64,000 nt of DNA from CAYRJA01 sp964424455 (GCA_964424455.1 CAYRJA010000002.1:1-64000), one strand, 5' to 3'; counted from the stretch's first letter, positions 27,348 to 37,075 are shown. Notes: generated from the sequence alone by a model not told the origin. A program made the numbers and translations.

Positions 27348-29194
27348 TGTGAATGGTTAACAGAAGTTACATTTCTGGGGTGAATCAAATCTGCATCAAA
27401 CATTCGCTGCTGAAGCGGCAGTCGTGATTTTGCTATGGTATCGTTCAGGTATTTCTCCATCATCAAACTGGCAATAGGCGCCCCATAGGTAGCGCCGAAT
27501 CCTGCATTCTCTACTATAACAGCAATGGCAATTTTAGGTGTATCAACCGGTGCAAATGCAATAAACAGAGAATGATCTTTACCATGTGGATTTTGTGCGG
27601 TTCCGGTTTTTCCGCCAACTGTAACACCCGGAATCTGTGCTACTCTGCCTGTACCTCCTTCCACTACATCGTGCATACTTTGTGCTATCAGATCAAACCA
27701 GTTTTTTTGGATTTTTACATCATGCCGGATACTGAATTTCTTAGTATCTGTTGAATCACCATCAATTTTTCGGATAAGATGTGGTGAATAATAAAATCCT
27801 CTGTTCGCAATTAATGCCATGGCATTTGCCATTTGCAACGGCGTTTCACCTATTTCTCCCTGACCAATACTGAGTGAAATAACTGTAACAGAATTCCATG
27901 AACCTTTACCGTAGATTTTATTATAATATTCTGACCCCGGCACAAATCCGTAGCCGGCACCGGGTAAATCAATATCCGGTTTTACTCCTAATCCCATTTG
28001 GTTCAGGTAATCTTTCCATGTGTTGAGTCCCTTTGCAACCGAATGATATTCGCGGTTATCAATAACTTTTCTGAAATTGTAACAGAAGTAAGCATTACAG
28101 GAATGCTCTACGGCTTGCTGAATATTACTGACTAATCCACTGTGATGACATCCTACACGAAGACCTCCCACATAGTAAGCGCCAAGGCAGTTGTATGGCT
28201 CATTCGGATTAATAACGCCTTCTTCTAACCCGATTAGTCCCAGTAGAGGTTTGTAAATAGAGCCGGGAGGATATGCGGCTTTTAAAGGGCGAACAAATAG
28301 TGGCTTTAAAGAATCAGCCAGCAGTGATTTAAAATTTTTACCTCTATCGCGACCGGTAAGTAACCGCGGATCATAGGAAGGGCTGCTCACCATGGCAAGA
28401 ATTTCGCCGGTAGCCGGTTCAATGGCTACGATGCTTCCTATTTTTCCTGACATCAGTTTCTCACCATATTGTTGTAATTCAATATCAATAGTGGTGTACA
28501 TATTTTTTCCGGGGGTTGCCAGTGTATCAAATTCACCATTACTAAAACTGCCTTGTAACCGGTTATGTACATCCACTAACATTACCTGTTTCCCCTTTGT
28601 ACCTCGCAATTGTTTTTCATAATACAATTCTAATCCACTGGTTCCGATATAATCGCCTTTCTGATAATCGCCATCGCTCTTTTCAATCTGAGAAGGTGTT
28701 ACTTCGGAAATATAGCCCAACACATGAGCTGCTGCAGGATAAGGATAAGTACGCACCGTGTGTACCTGGGTAAAAAATCCCGGATACATGAATAAGTCTT
28801 CCTGTAATCGAGCATACAAATCCGGTTGGATGTGTGGTACAATTACCGATGGCTTGTATCTGGAATATTTATAGAGCCGGTCAAACTCACTCTTAAAAAG
28901 ATTAATGTCAATTCCTAAAGTGTTACAGAGCGCTGCAGTATCCATCTGTTTCACCTGTCCGGGTGTTACCAGTAAGTCATATTCTGCCTGATTATAAAGA
29001 ATTAATCTACCTTTTCTGTCATAGATTAATCCACGAGCAGGATAAAGTGTTACAGGTCGAAGTACATTGTTATTAGCTAATTGTTTATTTCTCTTGTCTA
29101 ATACCTGAAGATACAGCAAGCGGACAACAAAAATGCTGCAGATAATAATAAAGACAGCAGCAATAACCTTTCTCCTTGACGATAATAAATCCAT
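27344..29194 (-). CDS. mrdA: Penicillin-binding protein 2 (peptidoglycan transpeptidase)
   Basis: 616-residue class B PBP. An N-terminal membrane anchor (VIAAVFIIICSIFVVRLLYLQVL) precedes the dimerisation domain and the transpeptidase domain. The active-site motifs are SxxK in YPPGSIYKPL, SxN as SCN in VEHSCNAYF, and KTGT in VGGKTGTAQNP. It cross-links the wall made by RodA in side-wall elongation. It overlaps rodA by 4 bp and follows mreD by 6 bp. Confidence 0.93.
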   Translation of the reverse strand: MDLLSSRRKVIAAVFIIICSIFVVRLLYLQVLDKRNKQLANNNVLRPVTLYPARGLIYDRKGRLILYNQAEYDLLVTPGQVKQMDTAALCNTLGIDINLFKSEFDRLYKYSRYKPSVIVPHIQPDLYARLQEDLFMYPGFFTQVHTVRTYPYPAAAHVLGYISEVTPSQIEKSDGDYQKGDYIGTSGLELYYEKQLRGTKGKQVMLVDVHNRLQGSFSNGEFDTLATPGKNMYTTIDIELQQYGEKLMSGKIGSIVAIEPATGEILAMVSSPSYDPRLLTGRDRGKNFKSLLADSLKPLFVRPLKAAYPPGSIYKPLLGLIGLEEGVINPNEPYNCLGAYYVGGLRVGCHHSGLVSNIQQAVEHSCNAYFCYNFRKVIDNREYHSVAKGLNTWKDYLNQMGLGVKPDIDLPGAGYGFVPGSEYYNKIYGKGSWNSVTVISLSIGQGEIGETPLQMANAMALIANRGFYYSPHLIRKIDGDSTDTKKFSIRHDVKIQKNWFDLIAQSMHDVVEGGTGRVAQIPGVTVGGKTGTAQNPHGKDHSLFIAFAPVDTPKIAIAVIVENAGFGATYGAPIASLMMEKYLNDTIAKSRLPLQQRMFDADLIHPRNVTSVNHSQ

Positions 29195-29200
29195 TACCGG

Positions 29201-29716
29201 CTATTTCAATTTTCTTCTCATGAATAAATACTCCGAAACTACAATAAGTGAAATAGATAGCAATGTGCTGATGATAATTTTTGTCAGAATAAAAATGATT
29301 TGAGAGAATCCGAGTGTTTCCAGAAAGAAAAAACACAAGTGGTGAACAATGATGAGCAGTGAAATGTAAGTGATAAACCAGCGGAAACCCATATAACCAA
29401 GAGTGGGTTTGTCTTCAGGCTGATAGCCGCCACTGGGCTGAATAAGATGGAGTACCTGCGGGCGCATAAAGGCAAGGAGTGTAGTAGCAGCAGCGTGCAT
29501 TCCCATTGTGTTACTGAACAAGTCTATTGTAATGCCTGTTGCAAAACCGAGTAACAGCAGCAGCCAGTAAGGAGTGTTAATCGGTAACAGTAAAATAAAA
29601 AGTGGGTAAATGTATGGATTGAAGACACCATTCAATTGCAGATTGTTCAATATCAGCACCTGCACGAATACCAGCAGGAGAAAACGAATAAGCTGAGAAA
29701 AAATATTGAACATCAT
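29201..29716 (-). CDS. mreD: Rod-shape-determining protein MreD
   Basis: 171-residue membrane protein with about five hydrophobic segments and the Bacteroidota MreD opening QLIRFLLLVFVQVLILNNLQLNG, then YIYPLFILLLP and DLFSNTMGMHAAATTLLAF. It overlaps mreC by 4 bp. MreD links the MreB filaments to the elongation complex. Confidence 0.88.
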   Translation of the reverse strand: MMFNIFSQLIRFLLLVFVQVLILNNLQLNGVFNPYIYPLFILLLPINTPYWLLLLLGFATGITIDLFSNTMGMHAAATTLLAFMRPQVLHLIQPSGGYQPEDKPTLGYMGFRWFITYISLLIIVHHLCFFFLETLGFSQIIFILTKIIISTLLSISLIVVSEYLFMRRKLK

Positions 29717-30540
29717 TCCTTATTGCTTTTTTCTAATTTTTCCAGTTCGTCTTTCATCAGGTTGTTTACTACATATACATACGATAAACTTCGAAAGTCA
29801 GTAGAAAGCTTCACTTGTATATCATAAAAGTTATCAGTTGTTTTTGAACTGAAATTTGCAATCGTACCGATAAGAATATTTTCCGGAAACTTCAGTGATG
29901 ATCCGCTGGTAAAAACCTTATCTCCAAGGGTAATTTTTATCTGCTTAGGTATTTCATCTAACTGTGCAAACTCAGGACTCTTCCCGTTCCAACTCAATGA
30001 TCCAAGATTTCCTCCTGCACCCACCCGTGCGCTGATGCGGAAATCTTTATGTAACAGAGGAATTACAGAAGAAAAGTTTTCAGAAACATCCTTAACAATA
30101 CCCACAATTCCATTAGAGCCGATTACAGCCATTTTTATTTTTACTCCGGCAAGCGAACCTTTGTCTATCGTTATGTAATTATTGATTTTGTTGGTAGTGA
30201 TGTTCACGACTTTAGCAGGAATATAACTGTACATTTGTTTGAAAGCGCTGTCTGTAACATTCACTTGTTGAAAAGTGGTATTGTAAAAAGAGCTTCGTAA
30301 TTGATTTCTTAATTCAGCATTTTCATTTGCCAGCCGTTCATTCTCTTGCTTCAGTTGTAAATACTCCATCAATCCACTGTAAACGGAAAAAGTTTTTCCG
30401 GCTATCTCATTGGATGAATTAATGAAGGCAGACTGATGATAATTATTATTCTGAATAATTAGAATTACACTGACGGATTCTAAAAAAAGAAACAGAATAA
30501 ATGCGTTATGTCTGAGTAAAAAAGATAAAAGATTACGCAT
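29713..30540 (-). CDS. mreC: Rod-shape-determining protein MreC
   Basis: 275 residues: N-terminal membrane anchor (NAFILFLFLESVSVILIIQNN), a coiled-coil (LQLKQENERLANENAELRNQL, about 60-80), then two beta-barrel domains with the conserved NKINNYITIDKGSLAGVKIKMAVIG and GDKVFTSGSSLKFPENILIGTI. It scaffolds the elongasome and activates PBP2. A 98-bp gap separates it from mreB, wide enough for a promoter or RNA processing site; I see no clear box there. Confidence 0.92.
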   Translation of the reverse strand: MRNLLSFLLRHNAFILFLFLESVSVILIIQNNNYHQSAFINSSNEIAGKTFSVYSGLMEYLQLKQENERLANENAELRNQLRSSFYNTTFQQVNVTDSAFKQMYSYIPAKVVNITTNKINNYITIDKGSLAGVKIKMAVIGSNGIVGIVKDVSENFSSVIPLLHKDFRISARVGAGGNLGSLSWNGKSPEFAQLDEIPKQIKITLGDKVFTSGSSLKFPENILIGTIANFSSKTTDNFYDIQVKLSTDFRSLSYVYVVNNLMKDELEKLEKSNKE

Positions 30541-30638
30541 TGGTTATAATTATCATTCAGAGCGCAGTGAGGAATCTGTTTAGGAAAGTGATGAGATGAA
30601 TTCGCTTTGCTTGCGATGATAGTACAGAATGCTCACTT

Positions 30639-31661
30639 TTAAACCATCAGGAAGGGATAGCGCCCGGGATTTTTTAGTGCGATACCGGTTCCACGCACCA
30701 CTGCACGAAGTGGATCATCTGCCACGCTTACATTCAATTTAGTTTTTGCTGAAAGGCGTTTGTCCAATCCGCGAAGCAAAGCGCCGCCACCCGTCAAATG
30801 CAACCCTGTGCTGTGAATATCAGAAGCTAATTCAGGAGGAGTAGTCTCCAATGCTTTCAATACCGCTTCTTCAATTTTTGAAATGGATTTATCAAGCGCA
30901 TGAGCAATCTCAGAATAGGAAACGGTAATTTGTTTCGGAATTCCTGTCATCAGGTCACGACCGTTTACAGGGAAATCATCAGGTGCATCATCCAACTCAG
31001 TGATAGCAGCGCCGACATTTATTTTTATTGCTTCAGCAGTTCGCTCACCGATTAACATATTGTGCTGACGACGAACATAGTCAACAATATCTGCCGTGAA
31101 CTCATCACCTGCCACGCGAATGCTCTGGTCGCAGACAATTCCTGCAAGAGCAATTACCGAAATTCCTGTTGTGCCTCCGCCAATATCAATAATCATATTG
31201 CCTATCGGCTCTTCCACATCAATACCGATTCCAAGCGCTGCCGCCATAGGTTCATGTATCAGATATACTTCACGACCTCCTGCTTGTTCAGCGCTGTCTT
31301 TTACTGCACGCTTTTCCACTTCGGTAATGCTGCTCGGAATGCAAATCACCATTTTCCAGGAAGGAGTAAATAAAAATCCTTTCGGGTGAATCATCTTAAT
31401 CATTTCCCGAATCATAATTTCCGCAGCATTGAAATCTGCAATCACACCATCACGCAGAGGACGAATTGTCTTCAGTGTTTCATGCGTTTTCTCGTGCATC
31501 TGCATTGCCTTCTTTCCTACAGCAACTACTTTACCTGTAATACGATTGATAGCTACAATAGATGGCTCATCAACCACAACTTTATCATTATGGATAATGA
31601 CAGTGTTTGCAGTGCCAAGGTCAATAGCTATTTCCTTAGTGAGAAAATTAAAAAGCCCCAT
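30639..31661 (-). CDS. mreB: Rod-shape-determining actin-like protein MreB
   Basis: 340-residue actin-fold ATPase with phosphate-binding loops IDLGTANT (about 12-19) and IDIGGGTTGISVI, and the adenosine motif LTGGGALLRGLD near the C-terminus. Length and sequence are ordinary for MreB. It heads the mreBCD-PBP2-rodA cluster. It has no copy of the dispersed word, unlike most genes here. Confidence 0.95.
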   Translation of the reverse strand: MGLFNFLTKEIAIDLGTANTVIIHNDKVVVDEPSIVAINRITGKVVAVGKKAMQMHEKTHETLKTIRPLRDGVIADFNAAEIMIREMIKMIHPKGFLFTPSWKMVICIPSSITEVEKRAVKDSAEQAGGREVYLIHEPMAAALGIGIDVEEPIGNMIIDIGGGTTGISVIALAGIVCDQSIRVAGDEFTADIVDYVRRQHNMLIGERTAEAIKINVGAAITELDDAPDDFPVNGRDLMTGIPKQITVSYSEIAHALDKSISKIEEAVLKALETTPPELASDIHSTGLHLTGGGALLRGLDKRLSAKTKLNVSVADDPLRAVVRGTGIALKNPGRYPFLMV

Positions 31662-31832
31662 TGTGTCAGGAAGAAAGATTAATTATTAATTGTCGCAAAT
31701 TTTAAAAATTATTACGGGATAAAACGATAAATATTATAAGATTAAAACAAAGGTTACTAACAATGCCTGTGACGACTGTTCAGTAAGCATAAAAAGAAGG
31801 GTAAAATCCATTTTAACATATCTTCACCCGCA

Positions 31833-32072
31833 ATGAATAATCTTCCGTCTTTCACACTATCGCAGATTGCCCTTCGTAATGGACAGGATAAGCCGGAAAT
31901 ATGGGTGGCATATAAGGGATTGATATATGATGTAACAGATAGCCGCCTTTGGAGAAACGGTCATCACTATGAACATTGGGCGGGACAGGATTTAACTTCT
32001 GAACTGGAAATGGCGCCACACACCGAGAAAGTTTTTGAAAGAATGAAAGTAATAGGAGTGTTGGTGAGATAG
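31833..32072 (+). CDS. Stand-alone cytochrome b5-like heme-binding protein
   Basis: 79 residues that are one domain: SFTLSQIALRNGQDKPEIWVAYKGLIYDVT is the usual start of a cytochrome b5 fold, followed by NGHHYEHWAGQDLTSEL and APHTEKVF, whose histidines are the likely heme ligands. No signal peptide or membrane anchor, so it would be a soluble cytoplasmic carrier. No obvious redox partner is adjacent. Confidence 0.7.
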   Translation: MNNLPSFTLSQIALRNGQDKPEIWVAYKGLIYDVTDSRLWRNGHHYEHWAGQDLTSELEMAPHTEKVFERMKVIGVLVR

Positions 32073-32176
32073 GCAGCATATATTAAATATTTTTTGTATT
32101 GTATTTCGTAACTCTTTTCACCTTAGTTTAAAATATGATTCTGAAAATATAACTTTATAACTCCAAACCATTTTTT

Positions 32177-34030
32177 ATGAAAAAGATAATTATTTCACTG
32201 CTTATTTCTATTGCTGCATTTAGTGTAAACGCACAACTTCCATTTACCCAATCAACACTTATCACAGGACTTAGCCAACCGGTAGCTTTTAATTTTGCAC
32301 CGAATGACTACCGCATCTTTGTAACGATTAAACCCGGACAGATTCTGGTCTATAACCTGAATGGAACTCCGATAGGAACTTTTTACAATCTTGCTGATTC
32401 AACTGTAACAACCGGCGAACAAGGAGTTATTGGAATATGTTTTGACCCGGAATACAACAGCAATCACTATGTGTATGTTTACTACAATCACCGTTATCCT
32501 AACAACAGCAGTGGTAATCAGGCAATCCGCATTATCCGGTTTACAGACAATAACAATACAGGAACCAATCCAACCATTATTATGAACATTCCGGTTTCCA
32601 ATACCATACCGGGTAATCATGTGGCGGGCAATATCCGTTTCAGACCTTCTGACAATAAATTATATATCGCAATCGGAGAGTTGGGTACACCCGCAAATGC
32701 AACTGTTACAACCAACCCATTTGGTAAAATACTTCGCATTAATAAAGACGGTAGTATTCCTTCCGACAACCCATTTTACGATGACGGAAACCCTGCCACA
32801 GGGAAAGACGATCGTATCTGGGAATACGGTCACCGCAATCCTTTTGATTTTACTTTTGGTACTAATGACTCTCTTTATATTTCAGAAAACGGAGCCAGTG
32901 TCCGTGATGAGTGTAACTTAGGTACCCGTGGCGGCAACTACGGATGGTATTTTTGTGAAGGAGATAAGCAAACGAACTCGAATACACTATGCAACAATCC
33001 GGCTTACATCAATCCGCTTACTGTGTTTGAACCCATTCCTGCTGTTACAGGAATTGTTTTTTATGATGCCTGTATGTTTCCTGAATACAAAAACCATTTA
33101 CTGATTGGAAGCAACAAGAAAGGAGAATTATTTGATTGTGTATTGGGAAATGCTCCTGCGTTTAATACAGTTACCAGTAACACTTTAATAGCAGACATTG
33201 CACCGAGCGGCGGCTTAACTACACTGATGGTAGGACCGGAAGGAGCCATTTACGCTATGAATGGCGGTTATACAGCCAATGGCAGCATCTTCAAACTTTC
33301 ACGCAGCGTTACCACTCCTTCCATTGTGGCAAATGGACCAACTACTTTTTGCCGTCCCGGAAACGTGTTGTTAACGGCATCTCCTTCAGGTGCTCCTCTT
33401 CAGTGGTATAAAGACAATGTAGTTATTAACGGAGCTACTTCTAACACATATCTTGCATCTACAAACGGCGCTTATCATGTTAAGACATGTGATATCAGCA
33501 GTAATAACATTAAGGTAAGGGTCAAAAATCGCCCGGAAGCAACTGTAACACCTGATGGTATTCAAACGGTTTGTTCAGGAAGTTTTATTTTGCTCAAAGC
33601 AAATTCAGGCGTAGGACTTACTTATCAATGGACAAGATATAACAACCCTATAGCCGGCGCAACAAACAGTACTTACAGAGCCAGAAGACCGGGCAGAACA
33701 AGAGTAATTGTAACAGGCACTAATGGTTGCACAAAGACATCACCGGCTACAATAATTCAGGTACAGTCCTGTACACGGAAAGAAAATATCTCAAATGAGG
33801 AAGTCTCTGTTTTTCCCAATCCAAGTAACGGAACATTCACATTTATCCCGGACAACAATACATTTTTTCAGATTCAGGTAATGGATTTACAGGGAAGAAT
33901 TATAGAAGAAAGGAAGGGTGTTCAGAAACAAGAAACTCTCGGCGGGAAATGGACAGCGGGAATTTACTTAGCAAAATTTATGAACAGTTATGGAACTGTT
34001 ACAGTAAAGAAATTAGTGAAGACAGAGTAA
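32177..34030 (+). CDS. Secreted PQQ-dependent sugar dehydrogenase-like protein with T9SS sorting domain
   Basis: 617 residues. Signal peptide (IIISLLISIAAFSVNAQ), then a glucose/sorbosone dehydrogenase-type beta-propeller (about 25-370) with EQGVIGICFDPEYNSNHYVYVYYN, GNHVAGNIRFRPSDNKLYIAIG and RIWEYGHRNPFDF. Two Ig-like domains follow (about 375-535), then a T9SS type A sorting domain (VSVFPNPSNGTF ... AGIYLAKFMN). It likely oxidises sugars or similar alcohols outside the cell. It carries six copies of the dispersed word. Confidence 0.85.
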   Translation: MKKIIISLLISIAAFSVNAQLPFTQSTLITGLSQPVAFNFAPNDYRIFVTIKPGQILVYNLNGTPIGTFYNLADSTVTTGEQGVIGICFDPEYNSNHYVYVYYNHRYPNNSSGNQAIRIIRFTDNNNTGTNPTIIMNIPVSNTIPGNHVAGNIRFRPSDNKLYIAIGELGTPANATVTTNPFGKILRINKDGSIPSDNPFYDDGNPATGKDDRIWEYGHRNPFDFTFGTNDSLYISENGASVRDECNLGTRGGNYGWYFCEGDKQTNSNTLCNNPAYINPLTVFEPIPAVTGIVFYDACMFPEYKNHLLIGSNKKGELFDCVLGNAPAFNTVTSNTLIADIAPSGGLTTLMVGPEGAIYAMNGGYTANGSIFKLSRSVTTPSIVANGPTTFCRPGNVLLTASPSGAPLQWYKDNVVINGATSNTYLASTNGAYHVKTCDISSNNIKVRVKNRPEATVTPDGIQTVCSGSFILLKANSGVGLTYQWTRYNNPIAGATNSTYRARRPGRTRVIVTGTNGCTKTSPATIIQVQSCTRKENISNEEVSVFPNPSNGTFTFIPDNNTFFQIQVMDLQGRIIEERKGVQKQETLGGKWTAGIYLAKFMNSYGTVTVKKLVKTE

Positions 34031-34039
34031 CAGCAGAGA

Positions 34040-34975
34040 TTAATCTACCAGCGAAATATCAAACTGAACCAGATTCACAAATTCCTGAAGCCGGTCTTCA
34101 ATATCTTCATGTGTGAGTGAAATAAGTCGCTCTGTTCCGAATTTCTCCACACAAAAAGATGCCATAGCAGAGCCATAAATAATTGCACGCTTCATGTTAT
34201 CAAATGAAATATCATCTGTTTGAGCCAGGTAACCGATAAATCCACCTGCAAAACTGTCCCCTGCGCCTGTCGGGTCAAAGACATCTTCAAGCGGAAGAGC
34301 AGGTGCAAAAAACACATTCTTCTCATGAAATAGCAGCGCACCATGTTCTCCTTTCTTAATAATAAGATAGCGGGGACCCATAGTTAAGATTTTATGAGCT
34401 GCTTTTACTAATGAATACTCGTTGGACAACTCCCGGGCTTCAGCATCATTAATAGTCAGCACATCAATTTTAGCAATTACTTCCATTAATTCTTTAGGAG
34501 CATTTGACATCCAGAAATTCATAGTGTCCATCACTACAAGACGAGGACGCTTCTTCATTCTTTCCAACACCTTCATTTGTACTGCGGGTGTAAGGTTTCC
34601 CAACATCAGATATTCGCTTCCCTGATAAGAATCCGGAATTATAGGATCAAAATCTGCCAGCACATTCAGTTCTGTAGCAAGCGTATCGCGCGTATTCATA
34701 TCCAGATGGTATTTACCCGCCCAGAAAAATGATTTTTCATTTTCTCTTATTTGCAGCCCTTCTGTCTTAACCCCTCTTTCATTCAACATAAAAATCTGTT
34801 GCTTTGGAAAATCACCGCCAACCACTGAGATTAAGTTAACTTGTTTGGTAAAATATGATGCAGTCAGCGAAATATAAGTAGCAGCGCCACCAATAATTTT
34901 ATCAGTTTTGCCAAATGGAGTTTCTATTGCATCAAATGCAACTGTACCGACTACCGTAATGGAAGATTTACTCAT
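34040..34975 (-). CDS. PfkB-family sugar/nucleoside kinase
   Basis: 311 residues. PfkB signature 1 region is GGAATYISLTASYFTKQVNLISVVGGD, and signature 2 is DVFDPTGAGDSFAGGFIGYLA with the catalytic Asp and anion-hole glycines. The substrate is not evident; ribokinase, adenosine kinase and fructokinase families share these motifs. It converges on the sugar dehydrogenase gene and is divergent from deoC, so a sugar or nucleoside salvage role is plausible. No dispersed-word copy. Confidence 0.8.
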   Translation of the reverse strand: MSKSSITVVGTVAFDAIETPFGKTDKIIGGAATYISLTASYFTKQVNLISVVGGDFPKQQIFMLNERGVKTEGLQIRENEKSFFWAGKYHLDMNTRDTLATELNVLADFDPIIPDSYQGSEYLMLGNLTPAVQMKVLERMKKRPRLVVMDTMNFWMSNAPKELMEVIAKIDVLTINDAEARELSNEYSLVKAAHKILTMGPRYLIIKKGEHGALLFHEKNVFFAPALPLEDVFDPTGAGDSFAGGFIGYLAQTDDISFDNMKRAIIYGSAMASFCVEKFGTERLISLTHEDIEDRLQEFVNLVQFDISLVD

Positions 34976-35117
34976 ATAGTAAAATAAATTTTGCGGCGCA
35001 AAGATGAATGAAGTTGTTGGGATTGAGAAATACTAAAGCAGATTACTTTTTATTGCAATAATCTCAGGAATCAGAGCGGATTTCCGGTAATGAATTTATT
35101 AATGTTTTTTTCAGTAT

Positions 35118-35125
35118 TATATTTG
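35118..35125 (+). promoter_or_regulatory. -7 box upstream of deoC
   Basis: TATATTTG matches TAnnTTTG and ends 14 bp before the deoC start codon. No convincing -33 box. Confidence 0.45.
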
Positions 35126-35139
35126 TACAATTAAGAACT

Positions 35140-35799
35140 ATGGCAAAAGAATTTGATAAGAATATAGCTTCAAGAATTGATCACACAATTCTTCGCCCTG
35201 ACACTAAGCTATCAGAAATAGAAAAGTTGTGCGACGAAGCAAAAGAATATGAGTTTGCGGCAGTATGCATACCTCCATATTTTGTAAAGAAAGCAGCAGA
35301 TTTTTTAAAGAAGAGCAATGTAAAAGTTGCAACAGTTGTCGGTTTTCCGCTCGGCTATACCTGTACATCTGCAAAAGTGGAAGAAGCAAAGCGCGCCATC
35401 AGCGACGGTGCAGATGAGATAGATATGGTGATGAACATAGCGGCGCTGAAAGAAAAAAATTACAAATATGTGTTGGATGATATGCAGAGTGTGGCAACCA
35501 TTGCGCATCAGCACGATAAGATAGTTAAAGTAATCATTGAGATTTCATTACTTACCAAAGAAGAAATAAAAAAAAGTTGTGATTTGGCGCGAAACGCAGG
35601 AGCAGATTTTGTTAAAACTTCTACGGGTTTTACCGGAGGAGGAGCCACTTTGGAAGCAGTGAAACTGATTCGTGCCTCTATATCAAAGAAAATGAAAGTA
35701 AAAGCATCCGGAGGAGTGCGCGACCGTGAAACAGCTTTGAAGATGATTGAAGCCGGCGCGGACAGAATCGGCACTTCGTCAGGTGTTAAAATTGTGTAA
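35140..35799 (+). CDS. deoC: Deoxyribose-phosphate aldolase
   Basis: 219-residue class I aldolase of deoxynucleoside breakdown. The Schiff-base Lys159 is in DFVKTSTGF, the relay Asp95 in EIDMVMNI, and Lys188 in VKASGGVRD. It converts 2-deoxyribose 5-phosphate to glyceraldehyde 3-phosphate and acetaldehyde. Full length. The SPOR protein gene follows 1 bp after its stop. Confidence 0.93.
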   Translation: MAKEFDKNIASRIDHTILRPDTKLSEIEKLCDEAKEYEFAAVCIPPYFVKKAADFLKKSNVKVATVVGFPLGYTCTSAKVEEAKRAISDGADEIDMVMNIAALKEKNYKYVLDDMQSVATIAHQHDKIVKVIIEISLLTKEEIKKSCDLARNAGADFVKTSTGFTGGGATLEAVKLIRASISKKMKVKASGGVRDRETALKMIEAGADRIGTSSGVKIV

Positions 35800-35800
35800 G

Positions 35801-36217
35801 ATGAAAAACACTTTTTTAATACTGTTCATGCTAAATCTGAGTTGCTCAGGTTTATCTGTTGCACAAACTGTAACAGACACATTACCCAATAAAAATGTAG
35901 TGATTGTTCAGGACTCATTGATTAAATTTCTGATAGAGCAAAACACACTCAATAACGAACAGAAGAAATCAATATCCGGCTTCCGCGTACAGATTATCAG
36001 CAGCACAAACAGGAAAGAGGTTCTTGAGCAGAAAGCGCTTTTTGAACAGCTTTATCCTGATACAAAAGCATATTTTCTTTACCAGCAACCTTACTTTAAA
36101 CTTCGTGTAGGCGATTTTCAGATGAGAATAAATGCAAATCAGTTTCTTCAGGTTGTTTTAAAAGATTTTGATTCGGCGTTTATTGTACCCGACGACATTA
36201 GTGTTACAGAGGAATAA
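35801..36217 (+). CDS. Secreted SPOR-domain protein
   Basis: 138 residues from the ATG at 35801, chosen because it gives a signal peptide (NTFLILFMLNLSCSGLSVAQ); an earlier in-frame start lies within deoC. The C-terminal SPOR domain (GFRVQIISSTNRKEVLEQKALFEQ ... YFKLRVGDF) binds denuded peptidoglycan at division sites in known members. Co-transcribed with deoC by position, though functionally unrelated. Two copies of the dispersed word. Confidence 0.8.
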   Translation: MKNTFLILFMLNLSCSGLSVAQTVTDTLPNKNVVIVQDSLIKFLIEQNTLNNEQKKSISGFRVQIISSTNRKEVLEQKALFEQLYPDTKAYFLYQQPYFKLRVGDFQMRINANQFLQVVLKDFDSAFIVPDDISVTEE

Positions 36218-36234
36218 TTTTCCTTAATATAAAT

Positions 36235-36275
36235 GTGTAACAGACAGCAGATATTTTCTGCCTGTTACACATCTT
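36235..36275. terminator. Terminator-like hairpin built from two inverted copies of the dispersed word
   Basis: The arms GTGTAACAG (36235-36243) and CTGTTACAC (36262-36270) are exact inverted complements. An inner GCAGA/TCTGC pair extends the stem after a small bulge, with loop TATTT. A T-rich run follows on the plus strand. It lies between two convergent genes (SPOR protein and MbnP-like protein), so it can end transcription from the left and perhaps from both sides. Confidence 0.7.
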
Positions 36276-36286
36276 TTTATTACTAC

Positions 36287-37075
36287 CTATTCATAAACAA
36301 ACATCATGTGGCTCATATTTCCCATCATCTTACCCAGCATGGTGTTATTGGCTGATGGGGTTGTAATGTTCAGGTTGGCTGCTTTGTTCACCTTTACACC
36401 CATAAAAAGCATGGCATAATCCGCTCCCAGATGAATGTACTGATCCTGTCCGGGTGTTACAGTAAAATTCTTGTCCGGCATGGAGATGCGAGTGAATGCA
36501 GTGGACGTTCCCAGTTTGTAATTAAAGGGTATCATGGCATTTGAGGCATTTGGAGCGCTTGAGGTGTCAATGGTGCCGCTGAAATTGATATACACAAACC
36601 CTTCCGGCTGTGGAGTTGCTCCAAACCACATTGATGATTGGTTAAGTATGTTATCAGTTGAAGAAGGATTAACAGAGTTGGTTGCTGAATCTAATCCAAC
36701 ATAAAACCTTACTGATTTATAATTACCGGCAGGCACTGATCCTATCTGATATTCCTTTGTGCCGTGTTTTGCAAAAAGTATTTTTCCTGTAACAGGCACT
36801 GTGGAGCCATCCAGTTTTACCAATTCAATGTTTGAAATATACATCTGTGCCATATCAATAGTAATTCTTCGCCCTTTGTCCACAAGGATATATTCTTCGC
36901 CGTAATTTTTTACTTCACTGGTGTCTGCCATTGTATGAATATGAAAATAGAGAGTTCCGGATTCACTTTTTGGAGCAGGAGTATCTTTTTTTTCTTTCTT
37001 ACATGAGATAAAAACTGTAACAGATAGAATAAACCAAATGATTAATGAGAGATTTTTATAATTAAAGTTGTTCAT
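36287..37075 (-). CDS. MbnP-family copper-binding-like lipoprotein
   Basis: 262 residues with a lipoprotein signal ending in FISCKKEKK. The body has the MbnP-like order: TLYFHIHTMADTSEV, YILVDKGRRITIDMAQMYISNIELVKLDG, then AGNYKSVRFYVGLDSATNSVNPSS. MbnP proteins bind copper, usually beside the diheme protein MbnH, which is not encoded here. It is the last gene of a leftward operon with a Met/His-rich membrane protein and a cysteine-motif protein, which fits a copper role. Confidence 0.7.
   Translation of the reverse strand: MNNFNYKNLSLIIWFILSVTVFISCKKEKKDTPAPKSESGTLYFHIHTMADTSEVKNYGEEYILVDKGRRITIDMAQMYISNIELVKLDGSTVPVTGKILFAKHGTKEYQIGSVPAGNYKSVRFYVGLDSATNSVNPSSTDNILNQSSMWFGATPQPEGFVYINFSGTIDTSSAPNASNAMIPFNYKLGTSTAFTRISMPDKNFTVTPGQDQYIHLGADYAMLFMGVKVNKAANLNITTPSANNTMLGKMMGNMSHMMFVYE

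Noticed and set aside
31386..31689. Rightward open frames opposite the start of mreB
   Set aside because: They are antisense shadows of a highly conserved gene with no motif of their own.
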